Origin: Bemisia tabaci
Taxonomy: Eukaryota > Arthropoda > Insecta > Hemiptera > Aleyrodidae
NCBI RefSeq assembly: GCF_918797505.1
Contig: NC_092794.1
Coordinates: 62,543,167 to 62,607,166, forward strand
Direction: 5' to 3'
DNA length: 64,000 nt
A model generated the notes under the pieces. That model was not told the DNA's origin. It worked only from the letters and a program-made list of their open reading frames with translations, and did no database searches. This document shows, piece after piece, positions 45,000 to 55,994 of this stretch (position 1 is its first letter; each line of letters starts with the position of its first letter). Both the position numbers and the translations under genes were made by a program.

Positions 45000-45382
45000 A
45001 GTCACGGTCGAAGACTGCAGAAACGATTCGACAATCGACTCCAAGGAATCAGAATTTCGTCGTCTTGAAGCCCCCCCGACACTTTTTGGGAGGTATAAGG
45101 CAGGCTCTTTCTTTAAACATCAAGGTTTCAAGAAAAATTTTGAAATTATTCCATAAAAATCGAAAAGTGTAGAGAATTTCAACCTTAATCAACACCAAAG
45201 AGTTAAAATTCGTTGATCCCTGATAGAAACACTAATCCCCAAAAGCAGGGGATAGAGCCTCTTCACAAAATAACAGATCGTTAAATTTACGGAGAGGCTT
45301 GGGAAAAAATGTTTTTTGTAGGTAATCGGCCTCAAGGAATCCAAATTTTATGATACTGCGTCCCCCGAGGCTTCACTGCAGC

Positions 45383-45503
45383 CCGATTGTTGAAATTTAT
45401 GTCGGCACGACAAGAATCGAGATCGATATATTACACGGCGTAGATAGCGCTATGTCTTGTCTTCTCGTGCCGACATAGCCAGTTGAAGTTTCAACAATCC
45501 GGC
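45383..45503. repeat. 121-bp hairpin
   Basis: CCGATTGTTGAAATTTATG then TCGGCACGACAAGA pair with TCTTCTCGTGCCGACATAG and GTTTCAACAATCCGG. The loop holds GATCGATATATTACACGGCG. Confidence 0.7.
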
Positions 45504-45758
45504 TACTGATGGGGTACAGAAGAGGCCTGTAGCTTCTTGAATTTACGATTTTAAGATCCCTTGTGCTTCATCAATGAGGTATCGGGGGACCGCGGGATCA
45601 ACAAATTCGGATTCTTTTATTTTTCAAGCCTTTGCGTCAATTTAGCGACCTTGTGTTTTTTGGAGTCGGAGGGTGGAGGAGCTCTATCACTCGCGTTCAA
45701 AAGTCAGTTTGATGGACAGAGATAGACTGATTTCAGACGTTTTGGTGTCAATATAGGT

Positions 45759-45842
45759 AAAAACAGGAGAAAAACAAGGGAAAGGCTAAAATGGTTTTTT
45801 AGCCTTGTTTCCAGTTTTTCCCCTTGTTTTCCTCCTGTTCTC
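45759..45842. repeat. 84-bp hairpin
   Basis: AACAGGAGAAAAACAAGGG pairs with CCCCTTGTTTTCCTCCTGTT, and AAGGCTAAAA pairs with TTTTAGCCTT at the tip. Confidence 0.7.
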
Positions 45843-45965
45843 ATTGTCTTGGACTGCTTCGTAAAAATGTGTATGTAGGTAATAATAATAGGTAATAAAA
45901 GGTAATCAGGTAATTGCTCATGAATATTAGGTTCATTTTTGGACGATAAAAAAATATTGCGAGGA

Positions 45966-46129
45966 CAGTGGCGTGGCGTGCTTTGCGATATATCGATTGC
46001 TCTGTCATTTAAACCTATGAAAAAGGATCGATTAACAGGGTGTTCGCAGCGAACACCTTAATAATCGATTCTTTACCATGGATTCAAATGGGGAAATATC
46101 GATAATCGATCATTCACGCCACGCCACTG
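45966..46129. mobile_element. hAT-type MITE (family F) with perfect 8-bp TSD
   Basis: CAGTGGCGTGGCGTGC through CACGCCACGCCACTG, flanked exactly by TGCGAGGA at 45958-45965 and 46130-46137. It is a clean example of the family. The right duplication overlaps the left flank of the neighbouring MULE-like element. Confidence 0.92.
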
Positions 46130-46145
46130 TGCGAGGACCCACGCG

Positions 46146-46678
46146 GTGCTAGGTCATTTTTCCTAAATTTTTTTTTCCTACATCAGGTTTTCCTATTACT
46201 TTTTTCCTACTCGTTTTTTGTCCTATTACAGTAAGTCCTACGAGTGAGATGTCCCACTGGCTTTTTTCCTAGGGGTGTTTGTCCTAATAATTCAATAATA
46301 ATTGAAACGTAAACATGAGTAGAGTAGAGGGAAATTTTTCAGAAAGAGTAAAGTTTTCTCAGCGAGCCGAATATAAGTGCGTGAACAGGAGACATTACAA
46401 GCTGAGCCTTCTATACCCTCAATATAAGGAGGAGGATGAAGCTCCACTACTTACGGGCATGTGGCCACAATTTTAACTTGTGAGGTACCTATGTTGTTTT
46501 TTTACTTTCTCGATCCCCTAGTTTTAAAATTGAATTTCGGACAAATGCCCCTAGGAAAAAAGCCAGTAGGACATCTCACTCGTAGGAGTAACTGTGATGG
46601 AACAAAAAACGAGTAGGAAAAAAGTATTAGGAAAAATTGCAGTAGGAAAAAAAGTTTTAGGAAAAATGACTTGCCACC
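46146..46678. mobile_element. MULE-like non-autonomous element, 533 bp, 10-bp TSD
   Basis: Flanked by GACCCACGCG on both sides (46136-46145, 46679-46688). The ends are inverted over about 130 bp: GTGCTAGGTCATTTTTCC at the left mirrors GGAAAAATGACTTGCCACC at the right. The arms contain repeated TTTTCCTA/TAGGAAAA motifs at ~15-bp spacing. The centre has no coding sequence. A 9-10-bp duplication is typical of Mutator-like elements. Confidence 0.85.
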
Positions 46679-46712
46679 GACCCACGCGACTTTTTGTCGT
46701 ATGCGTTGATTG

Positions 46713-46958
46713 GGTTGCATTCTACAAAAAGGAACCAGGAGCATTCTGGTATCGTTAAACTTGTGCAACTTCTTTTACCTCGCAAAACTGATCATCTGAA
46801 CAAGTTTTCTCTTTACGCCCAATAAAATATGAATTCAAGACAAGAATTACCTTTGAAAATTTAATTTTTGCAGTCATTTTTTGCAAAGCATGTAAGTTGC
46901 ATATTTTTTAGCAACATTGGGATGCTATCGTTTCCCTCTTGCAAAGTGCAATCCAATT
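46713..46958. mobile_element. Inverted element with TTGCA-AAAAGGAACC ends (family K)
   Basis: TGGGTTGCATTCTACAAAAAGG at the left is mirrored loosely at the right (TTTCCCTCTTGCAAAGTGCAATCCA). It is related to the arm at 7176-7262 (GTTGCACAATCTTAGC pairs with AACTTGTGCAACTTC here). Confidence 0.6.
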
Positions 46959-46990
46959 AAAGTAGATCACTATCTAGTAAATTGGCCAAC

Positions 46991-47209
46991 CTGAAATATG
47001 AAGTCAGTGCGATCTGATATGGCTGCTTGTACTTCTGGCGTGGGCTCCACAATTCGAAAGCCCGAGAGTTCAAAAACCGACCCGACGATGCTTGACACTT
47101 CATCTCGAGTCAGGTACCCGTCCTTTTTCACGTCGTATAAGGAGAATATCCACCGAAGTTTCTCGTCCGTTGTTCCACGAAGTAGTGTAGATAAGCCGTG
47201 AATCAAAAT
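46991..47209 (-). CDS. KCNIP-like: KChIP-like gene 2, exon f (EF3)
   Basis: Phase 0 at both ends, 73 codons: ILIHGLSTLLRGTTDEKLRW, IFSLYDVKKDGYLTRDEVSS, IVGSVFELSG, ending TDFIFQ. The acceptor (TTTTGGCTCGACAG) is weak in pyrimidines but is the only one that keeps the frame. The first codon is I where KChIPs have D (position 12 of EF2). Confidence 0.88.
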
Positions 47210-48668
47210 CTGTCGAGCCAAAATACTATTCAAATTAAATGATTAATTGTTGAAATGAATGTGAGCATGAACGGGCGGAGTGACAATGAAACTGGTGAAA
47301 CGGTTTCCTCGATTGCAGTGTTTTAAAATCCCCACTCTAATTTAATTTTTTCAAAAGAGAGATCAACTCAACGGCTATGGCTTAAAATTTTCGGTCAATC
47401 TTCACGCATGGAGGAAAAATCAGCGAAGTTCTCAAGAAATGATGTCGAGTAGCTGATCTATTTATCGATTGATAAAGTAAGCCAGGAAGTCTTCAATGAT
47501 GTAGATCAAGCTACGCGTATTGTTGCAGTTTTACCATTGATATGTAACGAAAAACTCAAAATTGAGATAATTAGATGGTTATGCTTAGAGAGATATTTTT
47601 GGAAAAGTTTCATGCTAAAAACTGTACAAAAATACCACATCAAGGCGAAGTTATACCGATCTGAAGATCACTGATCCGAAGATTGCAATTCAAAAGCATC
47701 GTTGCGAGAAACAGCCATACAAATTTTTAACTTGTCATACATTTGAGACTTAAGATCTGGTTTAAAATAAAAATTCCTCTGAAATTGACTTGAATTGCTT
47801 GTCATATATTTCTTTCCTTCAAATTTTTGGTGTCTCCTTATTCCAAAATATTCACGAGAAATGTCAGAGAAAAAGGTTAGTTTCCTTTCAAACAAATTAA
47901 ACACTATAGCAAACCCCCGGACTAACAAAATAATATGGAATTCATTTTAAAACACGATTCAGGAAAGAAATACCACGTAACCCCTAGAAGATACTCAAAC
48001 CGGGTCAAATTGACCCAAAGTTTGCTAAAAACACGTGCCCCGTGGGTTGTGAGGGCCGCTGGATACGAGGTTTAGATATAAGTATAAAAATACAACGTAA
48101 AAAAAGAAACAGACATCAACTTTGGAAAAAGGGGTGGGGGATCGAGTGTGGACACAGACGAAGATAGGATAGACGTAAACCAGCCTCGTTTCTTAACTTT
48201 TCTTCCGAATTAGAGCGACTCCTCAATAATGGTAGCATAGCGCGGAGCATTGAGAATTCACACCGCGCGCTAGAGCGCCTTCAGTTTTGCAGATGCAACG
48301 CGGACATCCATCAAGGACGAATAGTTGTATCTCTGCGCCGTCATCAACGCGCATCCTTTCCCTTGCTCTATTTGCATGTTGTGTTAGTTACGTTTGTCTT
48401 ATGTTTATGGCGGTACTTCATAGGCTACGTGAGAAACACAACCGGAGATATAGTGAGAAAACACCAGTATGTTACCAAAAATGTGAACATTTCAAAAAAG
48501 TAAATCTTATTAGAAGTAACATAGGTAATAATTCAAAAACTTAAAAAAGTCTTCGGAATCTAAAGAATTAAAAGAATTCTAATGAGAACAGAGAGGAAAT
48601 AGTGCGTGGGTATTGTTGTACGTTCAACGAGTAATGAAAGTAAAATACTGAAACGTACGGACACTTAC
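47210..48668 (-). other. Gene 2 intron with repeat fragments
   Basis: 47370-47552 looks like a much-decayed family-B MITE arm (GGAAGTCTTCAATGATG ... TTTACCATTGATATG). 48212-48356 is a family-I repeat. No other features. Confidence 0.5.
48212..48356 (-). repeat. Dispersed repeat family I, reverse orientation
   Basis: The complement matches 15890-16024 closely, from GGCGCAGAGATACAACTATTC to GCTACCATTATTGAGG. Confidence 0.75.
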
Positions 48669-48745
48669 CTCAAAATTAAGGTATCCAGTTTTATTCAAAT
48701 CAAATGAGTTAAATACGTGATGTGCGTACAAGTTTGACATAGTAG
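48669..48745 (-). CDS. KCNIP-like: KChIP-like gene 2, exon e (EF2)
   Basis: Strong acceptor (TTTTTTTTTCGTAG). The carried G plus CT makes A, then TMSNLYAHHVFNSFDLNKTG and YLNFE. Donor GTAAGT. LYAHHVFNSFD matches gene 1 YAHYVFKAFD, and the exon limits are identical in the two genes. Confidence 0.92.
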
Positions 48746-49042
48746 CTACGAAAAAAAAGCAATCTTGATGAATACTATTAATCAAATGTCAGAAGAATGG
48801 GGTTACAATGTATGAAAAATATGAAAGCGAGTGAAACATTTATGGAAGAGTTAATTTTGGTTGGGCAGTTCTCAGCGGTAGAGTGCTCACAAAAATAGTA
48901 AAAAATGACGTGGTATAGCTGTCTAATTCAATTCCTTTGAAACTATATAATTTGGTCGGCATTTCTGAAAAACATGTATTCTAACCTGAGATCAGATAAA
49001 AAAACGATACTTCTGAATAAACTCTGGCTCCGGATATTCATA

Positions 49043-49178
49043 GGATTACATTTTGCAATTAGGAACTATAAATTCCGGCTCTGTTTAAAAACAACGATTG
49101 TGCCATTGGTTTCCTTATGCACAAAAGTGTTTTTTCAGATAAGCCAGAATTTATAGCTCCAAATTGCAAAATGCAGTC
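49043..49178. mobile_element. 138-bp hairpin MITE (family J), copy 3
   Basis: GATTACATTTTGCAATTAGG mirrored as AATTGCAAAATGCAGTC. It lies in intron 4 of gene 2 (between exons d and e). Confidence 0.75.
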
Positions 49179-49847
49179 AAATTTTGTAACCACAATATTA
49201 CTTCAAAAAGGCGACTTTCTGTCGCTTAAAGAAATTTATCATGATCGAGATTCATGTCGATCGAATCCATATACTCCCTTATATTTTGATTCTGGCTTGC
49301 ACTATTGAATTTCACACTTCAGCGACGGGTTGGACGAAACGTACTTTAATAATAACATAGAGGGTTCTATATAGAAGGTTTAAAGCTCCGGAAAATTGCA
49401 AGTTTTAAATCGGGCATCTTTTTACAGTGGAAAAAATGTTGATCGTAATAAAATGCGCGGTAAGTCTTGTTTAGTTAAGTTCGCAATTTCCATAGGTGAG
49501 TATAAATAAACAAATATATAGAATTTTAGATACCTGCAAACTTCCCGATTAAACTCGCGGAGAGAAATTACTTAATGGATCAACAGAATTTTCTGTTTAA
49601 TGTACGTGCAACGACAGGAATTCCTCTCTTGAAAGTAGGGGGAATTTCCTGGTTTCAAGCAGTATTCCTATCACTGCAAAAAGACGTTCTATCGATCCAA
49701 AAAAATTCAGATTGATTTAACGAGAAATTCTTGTCGCAGCATATTTAACAGGTAATTTTTTTTCATTTTTTGAATTTATGGGTAAGTTGCAGTTTATACC
49801 TCTGGATGGAGGGAAGGGAGGAGGGACAATTATAAGTAAATGCTCAC
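49179..49847 (-). other. Gene 2 intron stretch
   Basis: No recognisable repeat or gene. Part of the intron between exons d and e. Confidence 0.4.
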
Positions 49848-50045
49848 CACCGTTTGGGAAAAATTTCGAATAAATGTTCTTGAAAGCCTCCTCATTAATG
49901 ACTCCTGATGGACACTCCCCTTTCAAATTCCGGTAAATGTGTTTGAGTTCTGCTTCAGTAAAGCGAGTGCCTTGACACAGACCTTTGAGACTGTTCGGCC
50001 GATATCGCGGCTGCGTTGTCGCTATCTCTTCAACTTCAATTTGAA
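49848..50045 (-). CDS. KCNIP-like: KChIP-like gene 2, exon d (core start, EF1)
   Basis: Acceptor AATCTTTCTTTGCAG. The carried C plus TT makes L, then QIEVEEIATTQPRYRPNSLK, GLCQGTRFTEAELKHIYRNL and KGECPSGVINEEAFKNIYSK, ending FFPNG plus one base at donor GTGAGC. R-Y-R-P ... L-x-x-L-C is the canonical KChIP/NCS entry. ECPSG marks the non-functional EF1. Confidence 0.93.
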
Positions 50046-51585
50046 CTGCAAAGAAAGATTTCAATTTATGTTTTAAAAATCCATTCATGGTTTAAATAAA
50101 ATCATATAAGCGGGAAAGTAAGAATTAAAGCGGAAAAACGCGCTGCTCTTCTTAAAAGTTATAACTGAAATATGCAAAAATTTATCGGAGAAAGTAATAA
50201 AGCGATTGAAAAGAGCGCAGAGAATCTATCGAAAATGTAAATATATAAGGTTGGGTCGACAAGGCGTGTATCAATAAGTTTTGACGGTTGCATCTCATAG
50301 ATTAGAAAAAAATATAGTCTAGTCAGCATAGTGTGTGAATCGTAGTCGGAAATGTGTTGTTCTTTAAAGGACACAGTGAATACCTTTACTTGCGGTTTTT
50401 TTTTTATACATATATTTTTAAGTATCAGTCAAGTGTCAGTTTATCGTTAATTATAACTTGTATACGATATGATTCAGATTAAACCATGCTTGGAAAATCA
50501 ATACGGGTTCAGTAGTCGGAAGGATTAAAATAAGCGCTAAAATTCAGAAGCTTAAATACTGTAAAAAAGTTTCAAAATTATTCAGCCCACTTCGTTCAGT
50601 GATGTAAGACGAAGCATTAAAATTGATGATGAGCTATGCATAAATCGAAAAAAAAAATGAATAAATAGATAAGTAAATAAATAAAGGTAAAAAGGTAATT
50701 AAAAACATGTCGTGTCTTCCGACAAAAAGCAATATATTCACTAAAAGTTCATTGACATTTTTCTAAAAAAGCTTACAATCACTTAGGGAACCGTTTCAAT
50801 GAAAACCTATCAAGCTCTATCTCAACCTGCTAACCTCCTCTCCACCTACGTTTATGTTTCTTATTTCTGACAAAGCTCTTAAGAACGGTAACTTGCGGGT
50901 TGTTACAAGTGCGTCGGATTCAATCACATGTCCAAAAGTTTACAACGGAAAAATATAACTGTTAAAGCCGCTGAAAGCTATTCTTCCTTGAACCAAAAAT
51001 GACGCTGCTCACTATAAGCTATTTTAATCTAAGCATTTTTTCTTATTCCTAGATCAACTATACCTTGAATTAAGATGAAATAATGAACTCTTGGTGGCAA
51101 ACATTGGCGGATCCAGCAAATTGGCAACATTGTCTTTCTCCATTTAAACCTATGAGAATATGTCAATTCTTGGAGGGGCCAAGTGCTCCAACAAGAATCG
51201 ATTATTTAACATAGGTTTAAATGGAGGGAGTCCGGTGTTGCCAAGTTGCTGAATCCGCCTTCGGTGGCAAATTCAAAGATAGTCATGCTTGAGCCAAGCA
51301 ATTTTTTCAGTGACAAGAATATTGCTTCAAATAAGTATAACGTCGCGACTCTTTCATCATGAATACCCTTGGAATTTCTGGAAAAATTGTAACACAAAAA
51401 AGCGGAGCTTTCATTCAGCAGCGGCAAAAGCAAATAAACAGATCGAATAAGAGAATAAGGAAAAAAGAAAGAGAAATAGAAAGAAAGTAAGAGAAGAGAT
51501 ATACCTTAAGTTATACGATCGGTGAATGCTGAGCGTGTTAACATGTTAGTAGGCAGAAAAGCCGGTTGAAAGAAATGTAACTCAC
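50046..51585 (-). other. Gene 2 intron 3
   Basis: Contains the MULE-like hairpin at 51102-51262. The rest is AT-rich without recognised features. Confidence 0.5.
51102..51262. mobile_element. 161-bp MULE-like MITE with 9-bp TSD
   Basis: CATTGGCGGATCCAGCAA at the left is mirrored by TTGCTGAATCCGCCTTC at the right. GGTGGCAAA flanks both sides exactly (51093-51101, 51263-51271). CCATTTAAACCTATG pairs internally with CATAGGTTTAAATGG. A related lone terminus (CATTGGCGGATCCTGAG) is near 60754. Confidence 0.85.
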
Positions 51586-51648
51586 GATCTACAAATTCTG
51601 GATATTCTGCCTCTTCCGAGGACGTACTCCCACTCATTCTCTCCCAGG
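51586..51648 (-). CDS. KCNIP-like: KChIP-like gene 2, exon c (N-terminal linker)
   Basis: Acceptor ATTTTTGTGGCAG, donor GTGAGT: (A)WERMSGSTSSEEAEYPEFVD. The in-frame ATG (MSGSTSS) could serve as a start in an alternative transcript. The phase joins both neighbours. Confidence 0.8.
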
Positions 51649-51756
51649 CTGCCACAAAAATCGAACATGATTTCAGTAACGTCGAAATTTAAAATTGTAT
51701 AGAACATTATATGATCGCAGATTCATACGTCGAACTCTCGCCACTCACGAACTATA

Positions 51757-52011
51757 TCGACGGTGAAACTACCAAACCACGTATCTCGTTTGCGGTGTTA
51801 AAAAATCTACGCTCACATTTTATTTTTTTGAAGTAGACCAAATCAATATCATTCTTCGAAATTTTCACAGAATTTTCTCCGCACGAAGAGGAAAAATCAC
51901 AGAAATTTTCAAGACTTAACGTTAAGTAGTTTTTCATTTAAAAAATAAAGTATGACAGGAAGTCTGCGACGTCGCAAACCGAGATACGTGGTTTGGTAGT
52001 CTCACCGTCGA
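51757..52011. mobile_element. TA-flanked MITE family B, complete copy
   Basis: TCGACGGTGAAACTACCAAA to TTTGGTAGTCTCACCGTCGA, with TA on both sides. Nearly identical, in reverse orientation, to 33803-34058. It shares its right TA with the next element. Confidence 0.85.
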
Positions 52012-52013
52012 TA

Positions 52014-52289
52014 TCGTCATCTTCCGGCCAAAGTATTAGAATCGCCATGCGACGTTTAAAAATTTTCGCCACCATTTCATTTTTCACAGAGAATTGTTGG
52101 TTGAATCTGTTCGAATAAATCACTTAATTTTTTTGAACTGCCGATAAAATTCAGTGAAATTTTCAAACAGATTCAACTAATAATTTCTCTGGGAAAAAAG
52201 AAGAAAAAAAGAAGAAGAAAAAATAGGATGGCGGCGGAAATTTTGAAATTTCACATGGCGCTTGTGATACTTTGGCCGGAAGGGAACGA
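52014..52289. mobile_element. TA-flanked foldback MITE family C, short copy
   Basis: TCGTCATCTTCCGGCCAAAG is mirrored as CTTTGGCCGGAAGGGAACGA, with TA outside both ends. The arms pair through GGCGGCGGAAATTTT and TTTCTCTG. A GAAGAAAAAAAG expansion lies near the tip. It abuts the family-B element, separated only by TA. Confidence 0.85.
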
Positions 52290-53249
52290 TACGTTTCTGC
52301 AATACTCTAAAAATCCTTTTATTTCTCGATAGATGATGTTTTGGTGATCTTGAATATTCTTTGAGATGAAAACGACTGGCACACAAAAAAAATAAAACCC
52401 CATATTTAGTTTCATTTTTATCAATCGAGTACCATCGTGAGGAATGAGATACACATAGGTTAAGGGAGCTTGTAAGTTGAAGACAACTATAAATTCGGCT
52501 TTTTTTCATGGAAGGAAGGCAACTTTTGGTTTGCACGAGGGAGTCATTAAACAGCGTTTATATCTAATATGAGTGTGTTGAGTATGAATCTATCGATTTT
52601 CATGGCCCTGGAATAACTGTGCATTAATTGTTTTTCATTTTTATATATTTGTTTAGTTTAATCGTTCCATTTTTTTAAAAAAAAAAAAAAAACAATTTAA
52701 AGTGCCTTTCTTCCTTTGGAAACTAACAGAGAAAGAAGTATCTGCAACATCGCGGATGGAGTTACATGTTCTGAGACTTCTTTTATCATTACGTAGGTTC
52801 GTTCCGAAACAGAAATTCAGTGTGGTTATTTTTTCTTTTTTTTTACTTTTCGACTCCCCCCAGTTTCCTCTTTTTCTCTTCCTCTCTTTCAATATGTGAC
52901 AAACGACCGTGGGCATTATACTATTTCGAATGGGGGGAGGGTTGGGGGGGGACGACTGCGGATGAAGGGGGAATGGAATTGACGGACTCGGACAACAAAA
53001 GCAGGCGAGGGAAACGGCCCGGCATTTTTTATCGGGCGCCATGATGCGCATATTCTTCGGCCGAGGCCCGATGTACGATATACGATACGTCGGGGAAATA
53101 TACAAGTTGAATGGCGCTCCCGAATTTACAAGTAGTTTCGAGTTCCCCGCCTTGGTCCTGTACTTGCATTCCCTCCGCTCCCGTTCCGAAATTTCCGATG
53201 CCTCTTTCCCCATTTGCTTCCTCGGTACCCATCGACGTGAAGGACTATT
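52290..53249 (-). other. Gene 2 intron 2 stretch with a CG-rich block
   Basis: 52910-53240 has higher GC than the surroundings and long - strand frames (up to 186 codons from 53213) of low complexity, rich in K/R/S/P. They lack domain signatures and cross poly-A tracts, so they are not called. Confidence 0.4.
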
Positions 53250-53503
53250 CTACCGTGATAAGGAAGAACGCCGTATGAACCTCCGAGAGTTGCCAAATTT
53301 CCTTCGATAGAATTGTTATTTTTCAGGAAGTTTATGATGATTTTTCCTTGAGATTTTCAGGGACTTCAGGTAAAATTGCGAACAAAATTATCTGCAAAAT
53401 TGGGATGAAAATATTCATAAGGTTACCAGGAAATTCGTTTTTTTATAAATGGAAATTTGGCAACGCCTGGAGGTTCATACGGCGTTTTTCCTCGGCACGG
53501 CAG
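53250..53503. mobile_element. 4-bp-TSD MITE family A, copy 14
   Basis: Termini CTACCGTGATAAGGAAG and CCTCGGCACGGCAG, with an exact TATT duplication. Confidence 0.85.
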
Positions 53504-53635
53504 TATTCTGGCGCCCTGAGGAAAAACGCCGCAAGAGCTTTCCAACGTTGCAAAATGGGTCAGATATAGATGGTGAAATTGCTAAACCACGTATATCGGT
53601 TTGCGAAGTTGCAGACTTCCTGTTATAAAGCTACA
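53504..53635. mobile_element. Fragments of family A and family B MITEs
   Basis: 53511-53560 matches a family-A left end (CTGAGGAAAAACGCCGCAAG). 53569-53627 matches a family-B left end (GGTGAAATTGCTAAACCACG). Both lack the rest. Confidence 0.55.
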
Positions 53636-53888
53636 CTGCCGTACTAAGGAAGATCGCCGTATGAGCCATCAGGTGTTGCCAAATCTCCTTTGATAAAACA
53701 AGAATTACCTGGTAAACTTATGAATATTTTCCTTCCAATTTATCAGGAAATTTTGTTCGTAATTTTACCTAAAGATTCTGAAAATTTAAAGGAAAAATAT
53801 TCATAACTTCCCTAAAAAATACGCATTTTATCGAAGGAAATTTGGTAACTCTCGAATATTCATACGGCGTTCTTCCTTAGCAGGGCAG
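53636..53888. mobile_element. 4-bp-TSD MITE family A, copy 16
   Basis: Termini CTGCCGTACTAAGGAAG and CCTTAGCAGGGCAG, with an exact TACA duplication. A further right-end fragment (TTCGTACGGCG...GCGCGGCAG) is at 53893-53986. Confidence 0.85.
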
Positions 53889-53986
53889 TACAGAGCTTTC
53901 CTCGGAAATGAAAATTTTATCACGAGCGGGAGCAAAAATGTGACAACATTCGAATGTTCGTACGGCGTTTGGCGTAGGCGCGGCAG

Positions 53987-54751
53987 TATCCCCATCCATT
54001 TCACCCTCAAAAACGGCCCAATCTGAATTTCCTCCTTTTTCAGTTTACGGATAAGTAACGTAGATTGACTTCTTCTCGAGCGAATCCTTACAGATCGCAA
54101 AGAGGGAGCTGGCGATTTTAACAACTATTCGGGGAATGAACTTCAGCGCAAAGAGCCTCCCAAAAAGTTGCCCCTTTTTTCGGGAGACTTCAGAATTGAT
54201 TAAATGAAGTTGAAATGAAACCTCGTGATGATGAAAGCTTCTACAATAATTTCCCGTTGAGCTCAAAACTGGTTTTGTTGATACAGTAATGCAAAAGTTT
54301 CATTTCTTCACGTCATGAAGGAATAGGTTATTCCCACAAAAGGTAAAAGTCATAATATTTTACCATCAATACTGGAGAGCCTGCACCATAGACTACACCT
54401 ATGAGTTCAATTATCATAAATCCAGCCCCGCTCCTTCCCATTTTTGAGGGAAGTAAAATAAAGCATTGTTCGTCTTTAATTTCTGTAGGAAGTATGCCTA
54501 ATATTCACACAGTTTATGCAGCCAAATTTTGAGCCATTGCCGATAATTTTCTTAAGTGTACCTGGAGGCAATTTTTGATTATTGTTACCCGGAACTCAGT
54601 TATCAAAATTTTCTTCTATCTTCCTCACTCACCGAGAGCCTCAATCTGACAGTTCTGTGGGTATAGTCCTGAATCTTAGGAAGTTACCAGTTTTGATAAC
54701 GAGTGAAACGATAATATTGAGTGATCATAGATATTTTCAGCATTTTCTTAC
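53987..54751 (-). other. Gene 2 intron stretch
   Basis: No recognised feature. Confidence 0.4.
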
Positions 54752-54835
54752 CTCTTTTTAAAAATCTAATGAAACAGTTTCTACTTCCACCTGCTCTTGA
54801 TTTTCGTATTGGAACGTCCAAGTCTTCACTTGAGT
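54752..54835 (-). CDS. KCNIP-like: KChIP-like gene 2, exon b (variable N-terminus)
   Basis: Excellent acceptor (TTCTTTTTACTTACAG) and donor GTAAGA. Encodes (D)SSEDLDVPIRKSRAGG then SRNCFIRFLKR. The single Cys next to basic and aromatic residues could be a membrane-attachment patch, as in the variable N-termini of vertebrate KChIPs. That role is inferred. Confidence 0.8.
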
Positions 54836-55994
54836 CTGTAAGTAAAAAGAAGAAATCATTGAAGTAACACAAAATTACAAAATTTAACTAAACAACCCAA
54901 TTAAAAAAACAAACAGAAAAATACAATTTTTTATGGACAGTCCAAGCATGTCGTTTTTGAGATCGCTCTCGGAAAAGACATCAAAAATAGTGTGAGTATT
55001 TTTGTCCACCTACGCAAAATTTTGTTTTAACTGATTTTACCCTCCAACTCAGGTGGGAAATACACACTGCATCATCTCAAAAAGAGCACATATTACTCTT
55101 TGAAATAAAGTCTATGATTTATGCCTAACTAAGTTTTTTGCTGTCATCGTAGAAGTTTCGGAGGTAATTAGAGGGTCTATATTTCCCGCTATTTTTGCTT
55201 TGTTATTGGATATTTTAAAAATAATGAGGAATAGGAGAGCACCGTCTCATTATTCTTGCGTTTGAAAGATCGAACAAGGAGCTTGTGTCATCTTGCACTC
55301 TCTGTAAAAAGTTCAGAGGAATCTTTGTTCGAGTTCCAGTTATAAAAAGCCAACTGGGATAATAAACCGGGAGTCTTTTAAAAATTCCCCGGTTCTGCAG
55401 ATAAAAATTGGTCTAAATATTGGAACGCACCCAGCTGTACTTTTATTGTCAATAACCGCTCCAGACCACTCAGACATATTCTCGACATGTTTATGCATAC
55501 GAGACTCATTTCTTGCAGTGTGTAGAACTTACTTAAGACCACCATTTGCAAACATTTTTAAAGATTGAACCCTTCAGTGTCGTGGGAGAGGCAGAGCGTA
55601 TACACGTAAAAAAATTCTCTTAAATCAACAATGGAAGTTGCCCGTTGGAGCGGAATTATTATTGATAGAAAGACGAGAATCGCTTGATAAAAGCGTGGGC
55701 GTATGTCTCAGAGGAGCGCGGAAGAGGAGGTTCAATCGGTGAAGGTTGGATGAGAAAAAAATAGATAGGACCGCGATAATTTTGGCAAAGCTCGGCTCTC
55801 TTCATCTGTCGTAGTAGTAAACCCGTTGTTTTTAGATGAACTCGAGCGCTGGAATTAGAATTTATGATCATCGCCGCGCCCGTTCAGTTTTCATATTCGT
55901 GTTATTTCCTCATTTCTTTCTTGAGCTTTTTACCGCTCTCTCAGGTTTGATTTTTGTGAAAGGTAGATTGGGAAAGGCTCTGTTTTTACAGACA
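54836..55994 (-). other. Gene 2 intron 1 stretch
   Basis: No recognised feature. Confidence 0.4.

Larger units (their letters stand above)
44692..46990 (-). other. Gene 2 last intron, repeat-rich
   Basis: Holds two hAT-type MITEs, hairpins at 45383-45503 and 45759-45842, a MULE-like element and a further hairpin MITE (46713-46958). The rest (45003-45380, 45510-45755) shows no features. Confidence 0.6.

Noticed and set aside
52653..53213. 186-codon frame on the - strand
   Set aside because: Low-complexity K/R/S/P composition, runs through poly-A/T tracts, no domain signature, and lies within an intron of gene 2.
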